A stretch of 64,000 bases of DNA, from NCBI RefSeq assembly GCF_007115095.1, contig NZ_SULH01000001.1, positions 415,409 to 479,408 of the forward strand, in the 5' to 3' direction. Made by a program: the position numbers and the translations under genes. The notes below the pieces were generated by a model. That model worked only from the letters and a program-made list of their open reading frames with translations. It was not told where the DNA came from and ran no database searches. Positions 17,362 to 25,384 of this stretch are shown piece by piece. The stretch comes from Levilactobacillus enshiensis. GTDB taxonomy: Bacteria > Bacillota > Bacilli > Lactobacillales > Lactobacillaceae. Position 1 is the first letter of the stretch. Each line of letters begins with the position of its first letter.

Positions 17362-17679
17362 ATGATTGATCGAATTGAAGCAAGTGCGGATGCCTTATGG
17401 TTAACGCCCAACGCAGAAGGGGTCGTCCGGATTGGGTTTGCGGATGATGGTCGTGAGCTGGTGGGACCAGTGACAAAGATTACGTGGCAGAAGACCAGTG
17501 GTCAAGTCAGACTGGGAACACCGTTAGTGATCGTGCATGGCGAAAAAGAGGAGATCACGTTGCGTTCGCCATTTGCTGGTCGGATTGCTGCCGTGAACAC
17601 GGACCTCGTTGCCCATCCGGAGCGTCTGAATAATCGAAATGATGATCTCGATTGGATGGTTGATCTGGTCGATGACTAA
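17362..17679 (+). CDS. GcvH-like lipoyl-domain protein
   Basis: Resembles the H protein of the glycine cleavage system, which in bacteria lacking that system can serve as a lipoate relay. The 105-aa protein aligns with the lipoyl domain: VHGEKEEITLRSPFAG matches the usual VESVKxxSxIxSPxSG, placing the modified lysine at Lys62. RIAAVN and the following HPERLN fit the rest of the fold. No other glycine cleavage gene is nearby. ATG at 17362 follows AGGGGTG; an upstream in-frame codon at 17353 is less likely. The next gene begins 25 bases downstream, suggesting co-transcription. Confidence 0.75.
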   Translation: MIDRIEASADALWLTPNAEGVVRIGFADDGRELVGPVTKITWQKTSGQVRLGTPLVIVHGEKEEITLRSPFAGRIAAVNTDLVAHPERLNNRNDDLDWMVDLVDD

Positions 17680-17704
17680 TTTGGTTGAAAAGGAGCAAGA
17701 CGGT

Positions 17705-18592
17705 ATGGAATTGACCTGGCAGGTAACGGAGCCAGTAACAAGTCTTAAGAAATTTCTCAATGCACAGGGGGTCAGTCACCGGGTCTTTAGCGATTTAAAG
17801 CGAGACGGGACGATTCGCGTCAACGGCACGGTGGTCACGCCGGCAATCACCTTGCAGGTCAATGATCAAGTGGCCGTGACGTTACCGGCAGAGGCCGCGG
17901 ACGATGCGGTTGCGGTCAGTCACGGGCCACTGGCGGTCTTGTTTGAAAATCGAGACTGGTTGCTTGTAGATAAGCCAGCGGGGCTCAATGTGGTTCCCGG
18001 TCCCGCCAATCGAACGGATACGTTGGTGAATCGGGTCAAGGGCTACTGGCTGGATGAAGGTGCCGAGAACTTGGTCCCACACATTGTCACGCGCCTCGAC
18101 CGGTTTACCAGTGGTGTGGTGTGGCTCGCCCGGCACCGACTAGCTAATAGTTTAGCCAGCCAACTCCAGGCCGCCCATCAGGTTCAGAAGCGATATCTAG
18201 CGGTTGTGAGCGGTCAACTTGAGGCCGACCATGGACTGATCGACCAACCTTTAGCGAGTGATCCGGCTGGCTTTAATCAGATGGTCTCGCCAGAAGGGAA
18301 GCCGGCTAAGACGGAGTACTGGGTGCAACACCGGTGGTCCAATGCCACGTTGGTTGAGGTCCAGCTACATACGGGCCGAACGCATCAGATTCGTGCCCAC
18401 TTTACGTATTTAGGCCATCCGTTGTTAGGGGATGAGCTGTACGGCGGTCCGCAACTCGGCGGAATGACGCGGCAGGCTTTGCACGCCCACACGTTGGCAT
18501 TTACAGATCCCTTTACACACGAACAACGCAGCTTTACCAGTGACCTACCTGCTGATTGGCAGGCTATGATTCAAAACCTGAACGAGGAGTGA
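17705..18592 (+). CDS. RluA/RluD-family pseudouridine synthase
   Basis: Converts uridine to pseudouridine in ribosomal or transfer RNA. The 295-aa protein has an N-terminal S4-like RNA-binding part (SLKKFLNAQGVSHRVFSDLKRDG) and the catalytic Asp132 in VTRLDRFTSGVVW, followed by GRTHQIRAHFTYLGHPLLGD near the C-terminus. The ATG at 17705 follows AAAAGGAG, so the longer frame upstream is not used. It sits between the GcvH-like gene and the DUF1003 gene. The precise target uridine cannot be read from sequence. Confidence 0.88.
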   Translation: MELTWQVTEPVTSLKKFLNAQGVSHRVFSDLKRDGTIRVNGTVVTPAITLQVNDQVAVTLPAEAADDAVAVSHGPLAVLFENRDWLLVDKPAGLNVVPGPANRTDTLVNRVKGYWLDEGAENLVPHIVTRLDRFTSGVVWLARHRLANSLASQLQAAHQVQKRYLAVVSGQLEADHGLIDQPLASDPAGFNQMVSPEGKPAKTEYWVQHRWSNATLVEVQLHTGRTHQIRAHFTYLGHPLLGDELYGGPQLGGMTRQALHAHTLAFTDPFTHEQRSFTSDLPADWQAMIQNLNEE

Positions 18593-18597
18593 GCACA

Positions 18598-19353
18598 GTG
18601 GCAGACGAGGAGCATCTAGGCTGTTTAGTGGATGGTGAACCGATCTCGCTTGAGACCAGTCTTCAATTGGCTGAGCTGGATGTCGGGCTACGCAACCGGA
18701 TTAAACGAGACTATCCACAGAGCAAGCCCAGCGATTACATTTGCGGCCATCACCTGTTAAAATACCGGCTAGATCACGTTGATGCGATGATCAATGCTGA
18801 CCTTAAGCAGACCAAGAAAATCAACCATAAACTAACGAAGGCCCTACAGAGCGACGATTATGACATCATTGACGTCAACGACAGCCTGAAAGAAAGCCTA
18901 ACCTTTGGGCAAAAAGTCTCGGATGACGTGGCCCGCTTCGGTGGGTCTTGGGGTTTTATTTTCGTTTTTATGTTCGTTTTGATTGGGTGGATGATTGTCA
19001 ATGGACTCCATTTATTTGGGGTCAACTTTGACAACTATCCCTTCATTCTGTTAAATTTAGTATTGAGCTGTGTGGCAGCGATTCAGGCACCCATCATCAT
19101 GATGAGCCAGAACCGTTCCGCAGACCGTGACCGGATGATGGCTGAAAACGACTATCACGTGAACTTGAAGTCCGAGCACGAACTGCGGTTACTACATGCT
19201 AAGGTCGATCACTTGGCGCAGAATCAAGTGCCACACACCATGGAGATCGAGCGGTTTCAGTTAGAAATTTTAGGTGAAATTCGTCAAGAACTCGCCGAAC
19301 TACGGGAAGCAAAATCTCCGGAGTCGACGCCACGAAGGGAGCCTCATCAATGA
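18598..19353 (+). CDS. DUF1003 membrane protein
   Basis: Function unknown. The 251-aa protein has a long N-terminal soluble part, then two membrane helices (about residues 118-140 and 152-172) in the DUF1003 pattern FGGSWGFIF ... YPFILLNLVLSCVAAIQAP, followed by the diagnostic IIMMSQNRSADRDRMMAENDY and a C-terminal coiled coil. The GTG start at 18598 is chosen because GAGGAG lies 9 bases upstream. It follows the pseudouridine synthase by 5 bases and overlaps the small frame at 19350. Confidence 0.85.
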   Translation: MADEEHLGCLVDGEPISLETSLQLAELDVGLRNRIKRDYPQSKPSDYICGHHLLKYRLDHVDAMINADLKQTKKINHKLTKALQSDDYDIIDVNDSLKESLTFGQKVSDDVARFGGSWGFIFVFMFVLIGWMIVNGLHLFGVNFDNYPFILLNLVLSCVAAIQAPIIMMSQNRSADRDRMMAENDYHVNLKSEHELRLLHAKVDHLAQNQVPHTMEIERFQLEILGEIRQELAELREAKSPESTPRREPHQ

Positions 19354-19433
19354 GAACTTGGATAACTGCCGGCGTCTTATTTGCTGTTGGTCTAGTCTTT
19401 GGCCAACGCGCCGCGGGACGGGTCACCCACTAA
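19350..19433 (+). CDS. possible 27-aa hydrophobic peptide
   Basis: A frame of 27 codons (MRTWITAGVLFAVGLVFGQ...) starts in an ATGA overlap with the DUF1003 stop, with AAGGGA upstream. One hydrophobic segment covers most of it. Translational coupling makes it plausible, but length alone does not prove it. Confidence 0.4.
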   Translation: MRTWITAGVLFAVGLVFGQRAAGRVTH

Positions 19434-19460
19434 AGTTGTACGGGGGAACCTGCAAATCCT

Positions 19461-19489
19461 TTGACAAATTTTCAATCCTCCGTTACTCT
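19461..19489 (+). promoter_or_regulatory. promoter of GNAT gene, inside a dyad
   Basis: TTGACA (19461-19466), 17-base spacer, TACTCT (19484-19489). The spacer contains AATCCTCC, the exact inverse of the GGAGGATT that forms the ribosome binding site at 19508-19515, and TCTAGT...ACTAGA pairs between them. Confidence 0.65.
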
Positions 19490-19519
19490 AGTGAAAGTAC
19501 TAGAAATGGAGGATTTTTT

Positions 19520-20107
19520 GTGATAATTCGTGAAGCTCGACCAACGGATGCCCCTCAGATAGCACCGTTGATGAACTTGATTTACGACGAGATGGAATTG
19601 ACCGACCTCGAGGACGTACCTGGCCCCGACTTATTGCAGGTCATCACGGCGGCATACCGTACCCGGACTTACCTGTCTGGTGCGGCAACCACGGTGGTGG
19701 CCGAGGCCAATGGCCAAGTTGTTGGGGTTGCGTTCGGCTACCCCGGCGAAAAAGAAGACATCGTGGAAGATGTAATTACCCGGCTAACCGCCAAGAGTGC
19801 TGCGTTCGATGAGCCATTAGAGGCCGATTCGGAAACCGCACCGGGCGAGTGGTATTTAGATTCGTTAGCCGTCTCACCAGATCATCAGGGCAAGGGAATT
19901 GGTCGTCAGCTATTGCGGGCCTTACCCGTTTACGCCCAGCGTGACCGACAATCGGTCATTGGGTTGAACGTCGACTTCGAGAATCCCGGCGCCATGAAGC
20001 TTTACGAGCGCATGGGCTACGAGGTGACGGGTACCCAAATGATTGGTGACCATAATTACTACCACATGCAACTTAAGATTGGGCAACCAGTCCGCATCGC
20101 AAATTAA
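19520..20107 (+). CDS. GNAT-family N-acetyltransferase
   Basis: Acetyl-CoA-dependent transferase of unknown substrate. The 195-aa protein has the GNAT core: WYLDSLAVSPDHQGKGIGRQLL gives strand 4 and the pyrophosphate-binding loop QGKGIG, and NPGAMKLYERMGYEV gives the C-terminal helix. The GTG at 19520 is chosen because TGGAGG lies 7 bases upstream; the long upstream frame crosses the promoter. It has its own promoter and terminator, so it is a single-gene unit. Confidence 0.85.
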   Translation: MIIREARPTDAPQIAPLMNLIYDEMELTDLEDVPGPDLLQVITAAYRTRTYLSGAATTVVAEANGQVVGVAFGYPGEKEDIVEDVITRLTAKSAAFDEPLEADSETAPGEWYLDSLAVSPDHQGKGIGRQLLRALPVYAQRDRQSVIGLNVDFENPGAMKLYERMGYEVTGTQMIGDHNYYHMQLKIGQPVRIAN

Positions 20108-20121
20108 ACTGAACTGAAATG

Positions 20122-20161
20122 GTGTGCCTGTGAACGGATGATCGTTCTGGGCACACTTTTT
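20122..20161 (+). terminator. intrinsic terminator
   Basis: Stem GTGTGCC...GGCACAC (with inner AACG...CGTT) followed by TTTTT. Confidence 0.8.
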
Positions 20162-20177
20162 GATTGTCCTGGAAATT

Positions 20178-20308
20178 TATGAGACACGTGTTCTTCGTGG
20201 CTTCAAAGCGAGCGAGCAGACTGGTGGTCTTCCAGGCTGAAGCGTCCCCACAGCAGGCGGAATCCCTGGTAGCCGGAGTGCGCCCAATTTCGCCTAATTT
20301 AATGGCCC
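20178..20308 (+). repeat. dispersed repeat module A, fragment (copy 3)
   Basis: Only the right-hand part of module A is present: the hairpin GAGACACG...CGTGGCTTC, the hairpin CAGACTGG...CCAGGCTG and the right end AATCCCTGGTAGCC, running into CAATTTCGCCTAATTTAATGG, which is shared with copy 5. The left half and module B are missing. Confidence 0.85.
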
Positions 20309-20414
20309 GGCTGCTTGGGATGAACTCTGAATTTTAGTCGTATCGCTACTTTTTGTTGCAAATACAGCATGATTGTCTTAAACTATGACTTATCTTGAAA
20401 GAAGGAATTAGCAG

Positions 20415-20867
20415 ATGGCAGAAATATTGCGGCCCATCGGTGGAATTTCCCGGGCACTGGATGCCATTGCCAATCGGGAATTTCAGCGGGTGGCCCTGAC
20501 TAAAGGGCAATATTTATACTTGGCACGGGTTGCTGAACATCCCGGCATCATTTTGGAACGTCTCGCGGAACTCTTGCGGGTCGACCGGACCACAGCGGCA
20601 CGGGCGGTGCAAAAATTAACCCAGGCGGGGCTGTTGGAAAAGCGGGCCGATGACGAAAATAAGAAGATCAAGCGGTTATTCGTGACGACTCAGGGTAGTC
20701 AGATCTATCCGCTGGTCAAGCGGGAGAATGACTATTCAAATCGCATGGCCTTACAAGGATTCTCGGCGGCAGAAGCAGCACAATTAGCGCAATATCTGCA
20801 GCGCGTCGATCAAAACGTTGCGGCAAATTGGGACGCCGTGAAACATGGTGAGCAACGACATTACTAA
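20415..20867 (+). CDS. MarR-family transcriptional regulator
   Basis: Winged-helix DNA-binding repressor or activator. The 150-aa protein has the MarR core, with the recognition region LAELLRVDRTTAARAVQKLTQAGLLEKRADDENKKIKR and a typical wing. GAAGGAA precedes the ATG. The stop is 15 bases before the PaiA-like gene, so the two form an operon and it probably controls its own expression and that of the acetyltransferase. Its ligand is unknown. Confidence 0.88.
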   Translation: MAEILRPIGGISRALDAIANREFQRVALTKGQYLYLARVAEHPGIILERLAELLRVDRTTAARAVQKLTQAGLLEKRADDENKKIKRLFVTTQGSQIYPLVKRENDYSNRMALQGFSAAEAAQLAQYLQRVDQNVAANWDAVKHGEQRHY

Positions 20868-20882
20868 AAGGAGTAATCACAG

Positions 20883-21401
20883 ATGACAGGAAAAATTAAA
20901 ACGTGCACCTTGCAAGACTTGAAGACACTACAACAGGTTAGTCGGACCACCTTTACCGATACTTTTGGCGCGGCTAATACGCCGGCAGACTTGGCGGAAT
21001 ACTTAGACACGGCATACAGCGACGCCCAGTTAACCCAAGAGATGCAGCAGCCGACCGCCCAGTTTGCGTTCATCTTGGTGGCTGGTCAGGTCGCGGGGTA
21101 TTTGAAGCTGAACTGGGGGGCCAGTCAATCAGAGCATCGCGGGGAAGCAACGCTAGAGATCGAGCGAATTTACATTTTACCTGAATTCAAACGGCAGGGA
21201 CTTGGCCGACAATTCTATGACTACGCGGTCGCTACTGCCAAACAGCTTAATTGTCGGACGATTTGGTTAGGCGTTTGGGAACATAATCAACCTGCCCAGA
21301 AGTTTTATCACCGGTTGGGATTCCACCCGGTCGGTGATCATGTCTTCCAACTGGGGGAGGACGCACAACGTGATTTAATTTTGGAGAAGACGCTGGTATA
21401 A
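20883..21401 (+). CDS. paiA: PaiA-like spermidine/spermine N-acetyltransferase
   Basis: Probably acetylates polyamines or a similar amine. The 172-aa GNAT protein closely follows the Bacillus PaiA pattern: TFGAANTPADLAEYLDTAYS near the start, LEIERIYILPEFKRQGLGRQFYDYA (acetyl-CoA loop) and IWLGVWEHNQPAQKFYHRLGF at the C-terminus. AAAGGAG precedes the ATG. It is coupled to an upstream MarR regulator, whereas in Bacillus it pairs with PaiB; no PaiB is visible here. Substrate is by homology only. Confidence 0.82.
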   Translation: MTGKIKTCTLQDLKTLQQVSRTTFTDTFGAANTPADLAEYLDTAYSDAQLTQEMQQPTAQFAFILVAGQVAGYLKLNWGASQSEHRGEATLEIERIYILPEFKRQGLGRQFYDYAVATAKQLNCRTIWLGVWEHNQPAQKFYHRLGFHPVGDHVFQLGEDAQRDLILEKTLV

Positions 21402-21497
21402 TAGTTGCTAACGTTTGCGTTGCGTGACGGCCGTCAATGATGGGGTAGCCGCGTGATGGCAATTTTAACGATGGAACTATTTTAGGAGGATTAACCG

Positions 21498-21905
21498 ATG
21501 AAGGACGACATACAATTAGGTGACAACGAATTTGCCAAAATGATGCTGGTACTCAAGTCACCAGTGACCCAAGCCAACCACAAGGAATTTAAGTTTCTTG
21601 ATGGGACTGAGACCGGTGAGATGCAAGAGATTGCGCCGGATATCTGGGCAATGCCCGCCTACATGCAGGCAGACGATGACTTCACGATGTTCTTCTTAAC
21701 CACCCAGATTGAATCGGGTGAGACGGTGATGGCGTTTGCAACTGGCGAAACCGACGAGGGTAACTTCCGGCTAAGCCAACCATTGGTGACAGGGGCGGGG
21801 CTGAACCTGCTGAATGAGCAGCAACCGAACCGGGCCAAACGGGTCTTGAAATTTTTGAATGATATTTCCAAAGCAGATGAAGGCAGCTGGCGAATGGTCG
21901 ATTAA
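21498..21905 (+). CDS. hypothetical protein, 135 aa
   Basis: Not recognised. The soluble, acidic 135-aa protein has a strong AGGAGG ribosome binding site. It begins KDDIQLGDNEFAKMM and has no signal peptide or membrane segment. A TATAAT at 21397-21402 overlaps the end of paiA and may belong to a promoter, though its -35 is poor. The MFS exporter starts 31 bases after its stop, so they are likely co-transcribed. Confidence 0.75.
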   Translation: MKDDIQLGDNEFAKMMLVLKSPVTQANHKEFKFLDGTETGEMQEIAPDIWAMPAYMQADDDFTMFFLTTQIESGETVMAFATGETDEGNFRLSQPLVTGAGLNLLNEQQPNRAKRVLKFLNDISKADEGSWRMVD

Positions 21906-21936
21906 CCGCGATTGATGGCGAAATGGAGGTGGTCGC

Positions 21937-23127
21937 ATGCAACAGTCGACCAAGGCGTTTAACCTGCCACTTTTACTGGCCCCCTTCATCTCGCGACTCG
22001 GGAGCACCCTTTACCTGTTTGGTTTAAATTGGTTCGTGGTCCAAGCCACGGGGAATGCGGCGTTGCTGGGGGTGATTCAGGCCATCGGCGGGGTCGTTTT
22101 GTTCTTTGGCGATCTGCTCTGCGGGGTAGTCGTTGATAATTACAATCGGAAACGAATTGTGGTCAGTGCGGAACTCCTGAGTGTTCTGGGATGCTTGTTC
22201 TGCGCGTGGTGGCTGGATCCACAACACATTACAGCAGCACCGTTGATCACGTTGACGGTCATCTTGGATGTCGGGTTGGCGTTCAGTTTACCCGCAGCGA
22301 AGGCCATGATTCCAGAATTGATCACATTGGCGGGACGTCAACGGTTTAATGCGGTCAGCAACACGCTGATTGATTTGGCAGATATTTGCGCACCATTAAT
22401 TGGTGGGGGCTTATTGGCCTTACACTGGTTAGATCTGCGGGGATTTTTACTGCTAAATGGCACGTCGTTCTTGCTATCATTTCTGCTGTACCTCAGTATT
22501 CGCTACCAAAAGCCAACGGTAGCGTCCACACAACTGGGCGTTAAGGAAAGTCTGCTGACGGGTTGGCGCTACGTGTGGCAACGGCCGATGTTGGTTGAAG
22601 TCATTGCGCTCGGTGGGCTACTCAACGTGTTGTACGCGGCGGTCCGGCTGGTGCTGCCCTATGACGTTAACCACTTGTATGGCGGCGATTCGGCTCGCTA
22701 TAGTTATTTACTGGTCATGTTGGCACTGGGTGGCATCCTCGGTGGCGCCCGTTTAACGCTAGCACGGCGGGACCCCCACCGTCAGCAAAATTACATTGAT
22801 CTCGCTTTAGCGGCGGGCGCACTGCTGGTCGCTGGCTTGTGGGCTAACTATTGGGTCCTAGTAGTCGCTAGTGGGCTCTTTGGGTTCTGCTACTCGTGTT
22901 TTGAAATTCGCGCGATTACCATCACCCAAAACTTAACGGCGCCGGACTATCTGGGGCGGATGTTTGGCATCCTCTTTTTAGCCATTGATGCGTTTCAGCC
23001 ACTGGGAAGCTTTGTCTTTGGCTTTGTGACGGACTGGGTCGCTAATTGGACACTGGTCATTATAGGAAGCCTCTTGGTGTTGGGATTAGCTTTAATTAAT
23101 CATTGGTATCAACGACTAAGCCGCTAG
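21937..23127 (+). CDS. MFS transporter (DHA3-like drug or metabolite exporter)
   Basis: Predicted proton-driven efflux pump. The 396-aa protein has 10-12 hydrophobic segments, with loop 2-3 reading VVVDNYNRKRIVV in place of the strict MFS motif, DICAPLIGGGLLAL in the region of motif C, and CYSCFEIRAITITQNLTAPDYLGRMFG in the second half, as in MFS_3/macrolide-exporter relatives. AAATGGAGG precedes the ATG. It follows the 135-aa hypothetical gene closely. Substrate unknown. Confidence 0.82.
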   Translation: MQQSTKAFNLPLLLAPFISRLGSTLYLFGLNWFVVQATGNAALLGVIQAIGGVVLFFGDLLCGVVVDNYNRKRIVVSAELLSVLGCLFCAWWLDPQHITAAPLITLTVILDVGLAFSLPAAKAMIPELITLAGRQRFNAVSNTLIDLADICAPLIGGGLLALHWLDLRGFLLLNGTSFLLSFLLYLSIRYQKPTVASTQLGVKESLLTGWRYVWQRPMLVEVIALGGLLNVLYAAVRLVLPYDVNHLYGGDSARYSYLLVMLALGGILGGARLTLARRDPHRQQNYIDLALAAGALLVAGLWANYWVLVVASGLFGFCYSCFEIRAITITQNLTAPDYLGRMFGILFLAIDAFQPLGSFVFGFVTDWVANWTLVIIGSLLVLGLALINHWYQRLSR

Positions 23128-23148
23128 AAATGATTAGTGAAATAAGCG

Positions 23149-23177
23149 TTGACAGGAGCATGGGGGGTCCGTATAAT
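23149..23177 (+). promoter_or_regulatory. consensus promoter of the uracil permease gene
   Basis: Perfect TTGACA (23149-23154), 17-base spacer and perfect TATAAT (23172-23177). Confidence 0.92.
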
Positions 23178-23198
23178 GAGTGAAAATATGTTCCTTTA

Positions 23199-23306
23199 AC
23201 GTTGTCCCGTGAGGCAACTAAGGGTGCACCCTCCGGCAGATGCTGGGCTAAGTCTAGGCTTAAAGTGGGCGCGCACGTTTCCTTACGGGAGACGGGCGCG
23301 CTTTTT
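23199..23306 (+). promoter_or_regulatory. PyrR-dependent attenuator leader
   Basis: The hairpin GTTG-TCCCGTGAGG-CAAC (23201-23218) matches the PyrR binding-loop consensus UCCNGNGAGGY. It is followed by a terminator (about 23269-23306; GCGCGC-A-CGTTTCC paired with GGGAGACG-G-GCGCGC and TTTTT). Known mechanism: PyrR with UMP holds the anti-antiterminator and transcription stops, so expression rises when pyrimidines are scarce. Confidence 0.9.
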
Positions 23307-23333
23307 CTATCTCATGACTGGAGGTCTTTGTTT

Positions 23334-24608
23334 ATGAAAGAAGCACCATCACGCTACCGCAATCCAGATGCCCTGATTGACATCTGGGAACGGCCAAGCT
23401 GGGGAAAATGGTTCGGGTTATCGCTCCAACATTTGTTTTCGATGTTTGGGTCAACGGTGTTAGTCCCCATCTTGGTGGGTTTGAATCCTGGAATCGCGCT
23501 GTTTAGTTCTGGTGTGGGGACGTTGATGTACATACTGATTACGCACGGTAAGATTCCGGCGTACATGGGATCTAGCTTTTCTTTTATTGTACCGATGGTC
23601 GCCCTGATGAAGACGACCGGTTATCCGGGCATCGCGCAAGGAACGTTGGCCGTTGGGGCGGTGTACCTGATTGTCGCTTTAGTGGTGGCGTTAGTCGGGT
23701 CAGACTGGATCAATAAAGCCTTACCCCCCATCGTCGTGGGACCAATGGTCATGGTAATTGGCCTTTCACTGGCTGGTAGCGCGGCGCAGAAAGCCACGGT
23801 GGATAGTCAGGGAACCTATCACTGGCAATTCTTTGCGGTCGCCATGGCAACTTTGTTACTGACGGTTGGGTTTAACCTGTACTTACGAGGGTTCTTGTCA
23901 CTGGTGCCAATCTTGCTGGGCATTGTTGCGGGTTACCTGATTGCGGCACTAGCGGGACTAGTCGACTTCAAGCCGGTCATGACGGCGGCGTGGTTCTCCC
24001 TCCCCAGCTTTGAGGTGCCGATTCTCAGTTATCCGTTGCATTTTTATTGGGGCGCCATTGTGAGCTTGGCCCCGATTGCGTTTGTTACGATGACCGAACA
24101 TATCGGGCACATCACGGTCCTTAATGAATTGACGCACCGCAACTTCTTTGAGGATCCTGGTCTGCATCACACACTTGCAGGGGATGGATTGGCGTCAATT
24201 ATCGCGAGTTTCGTTGGGGGACCGCCAGTGACGTCTTATGGTGAAAATGTCGGTGTACTGGCGATTACGCGGGTCCACAGTGTATACGTCTTGATTGGGG
24301 CTGCGGTCTTCGCGATTATCTTTAGCTTCGTGGGCAAACTGAGCGCCCTGATTGAAAGTATTCCCAATCCAGTCATCGGTGGTATCAGTTTTCTCCTGTT
24401 TGGGGTGATTGCCTCAAGCGGCATGCGGATTCTGATTGAAAAACACGTAGACTTTAACAAGAAGCGTAATCTGATGATTGCCTCGGCTATCTTAGTCATC
24501 GGCATTGGAAATGCCTATCTTAAGGTCGGCCAATACGAATTCTCCGGATTAGCGGTTGCCGCTGTGCTGGGAATCGTGTTGAACTTGGTATTACCACAGG
24601 ATGACTAA
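23334..24608 (+). CDS. pyrP: uracil permease (NCS2 family)
   Basis: Uracil uptake across the membrane. The 424-aa protein has the NCS2/UraA fold with about 14 hydrophobic segments; LQHLFSMFGSTVLVP at helix 1, the TM3 region PAYMGSSFSF, and the functional TM8 and TM10 motifs AFVTMTEHIGH (Glu of UraA) and GGPPVTSYGENVGV are present. ATG at 23334 follows TGGAGG. The PyrR attenuator directly upstream supports uracil rather than xanthine as substrate. A terminator follows. Confidence 0.92.
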   Translation: MKEAPSRYRNPDALIDIWERPSWGKWFGLSLQHLFSMFGSTVLVPILVGLNPGIALFSSGVGTLMYILITHGKIPAYMGSSFSFIVPMVALMKTTGYPGIAQGTLAVGAVYLIVALVVALVGSDWINKALPPIVVGPMVMVIGLSLAGSAAQKATVDSQGTYHWQFFAVAMATLLLTVGFNLYLRGFLSLVPILLGIVAGYLIAALAGLVDFKPVMTAAWFSLPSFEVPILSYPLHFYWGAIVSLAPIAFVTMTEHIGHITVLNELTHRNFFEDPGLHHTLAGDGLASIIASFVGGPPVTSYGENVGVLAITRVHSVYVLIGAAVFAIIFSFVGKLSALIESIPNPVIGGISFLLFGVIASSGMRILIEKHVDFNKKRNLMIASAILVIGIGNAYLKVGQYEFSGLAVAAVLGIVLNLVLPQDD

Positions 24609-24624
24609 TAAAAAATTGTAAACT

Positions 24625-24667
24625 AATAGCCCATCTTCTTTAGCAGGTACGTAGAAGGTGGGCTATT
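24625..24667 (+). terminator. intrinsic terminator of pyrP
   Basis: Stem AATAGCCCATCTTCT paired with AGAAGGTGGGCTATT, then T. Confidence 0.88.
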
Positions 24668-24689
24668 TGATGTTGAACTAGCGTTAAAT

Positions 24690-24915
24690 CGCGCACTACG
24701 GCTGCCAGGGATTCCGCCTACTGTGGGGACGCTTCAGCCTGGAAGACCACCAGTCTTCTCGCTCGCTTTGAAGCCACGAAGAACACGTGTCTGCAAAGGC
24801 GCCCGTGCTGTAAGCTGACTGAAAAATTCGTCGCCAGCTAACACCACTTTCACGGCTGGCTCCATCCCTGGCCTCCTCCGGCGCTGACTGTGTTTTAGCA
24901 CGCAAACAGCTGTAG
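24690..24915 (-). repeat. dispersed repeat module A, copy 4
   Basis: Full-length reverse copy. Ends GGCTGCCAGGGATTCC and its partner ATCCCTGGCC are intact, as are the AGCCTGG...CCAGTCT hairpin and the GAAGCCACG...CGTGTCT hairpin. Short frames in it are interrupted by a stop, unlike copies 1 and 5. Confidence 0.9.
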
Positions 24916-24978
24916 ACCGCAGTTACTTAACATTTTTTGTACAGTCTGAGAGGCAGCACCAATAAACGCACGACGAAC

Positions 24979-25075
24979 AATGAACCGCCTTCCCCGTAAG
25001 TATACCGGGAAAGGCGGTTCATTTCACCAGAGGGCAGAGCGAAGCGACACCCTCAGAGAGTTTTTTGTTCAGTCA
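24979..25075. repeat. extra hairpins inserted between modules A and B of copy 4
   Basis: A stem with 16-base arms and one mismatch (TGAACCGCCTTCCCCG with CGGGAAAGGCGGTTCA, 24979-25021) and a second stem GAGGG...CCCTC followed by TTTTTTG lie between the modules. None of the other copies has this segment. It may be an inserted small palindromic element or terminator. Confidence 0.65.
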
Positions 25076-25104
25076 ACCACGATGATTATGGTTAATCTCA
25101 GTGT

Positions 25105-25350
25105 TGTCTGAAAGCACAATGTAAGCCGAGAGGTCGGCAGATATGAGCTCAGGCGCGTCGTTCTACTTAGTCAGTAAGTGATCTGCTTACTGGCTTAGTA
25201 GAAAACCAAGCTTGTAGACTCGTGGTTTGCGAGGCTTCAAGTTGCGTTCGCACCGTTCCAGCTCATATCTGCCGGCCGGTAAGGCGAAGAGACCACCATG
25301 TTGCCCAGTCTTAATTCTAGTGTTGTGCCAGAACAGCTATAGCTGGCAGC
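25105..25350 (-). repeat. dispersed repeat module B, copy 4
   Basis: Full-length reverse copy with outer arms AGATATGAGCT and AGCTCATATCT. Both arms carry the A-T version of the pair that is G-C in copies 1 and 2. The inner 18-bp hairpin is intact. Confidence 0.9.
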
Positions 25351-25384
25351 AAAGGCTACTACGACTGCCTGGTATAGCAGTGAG

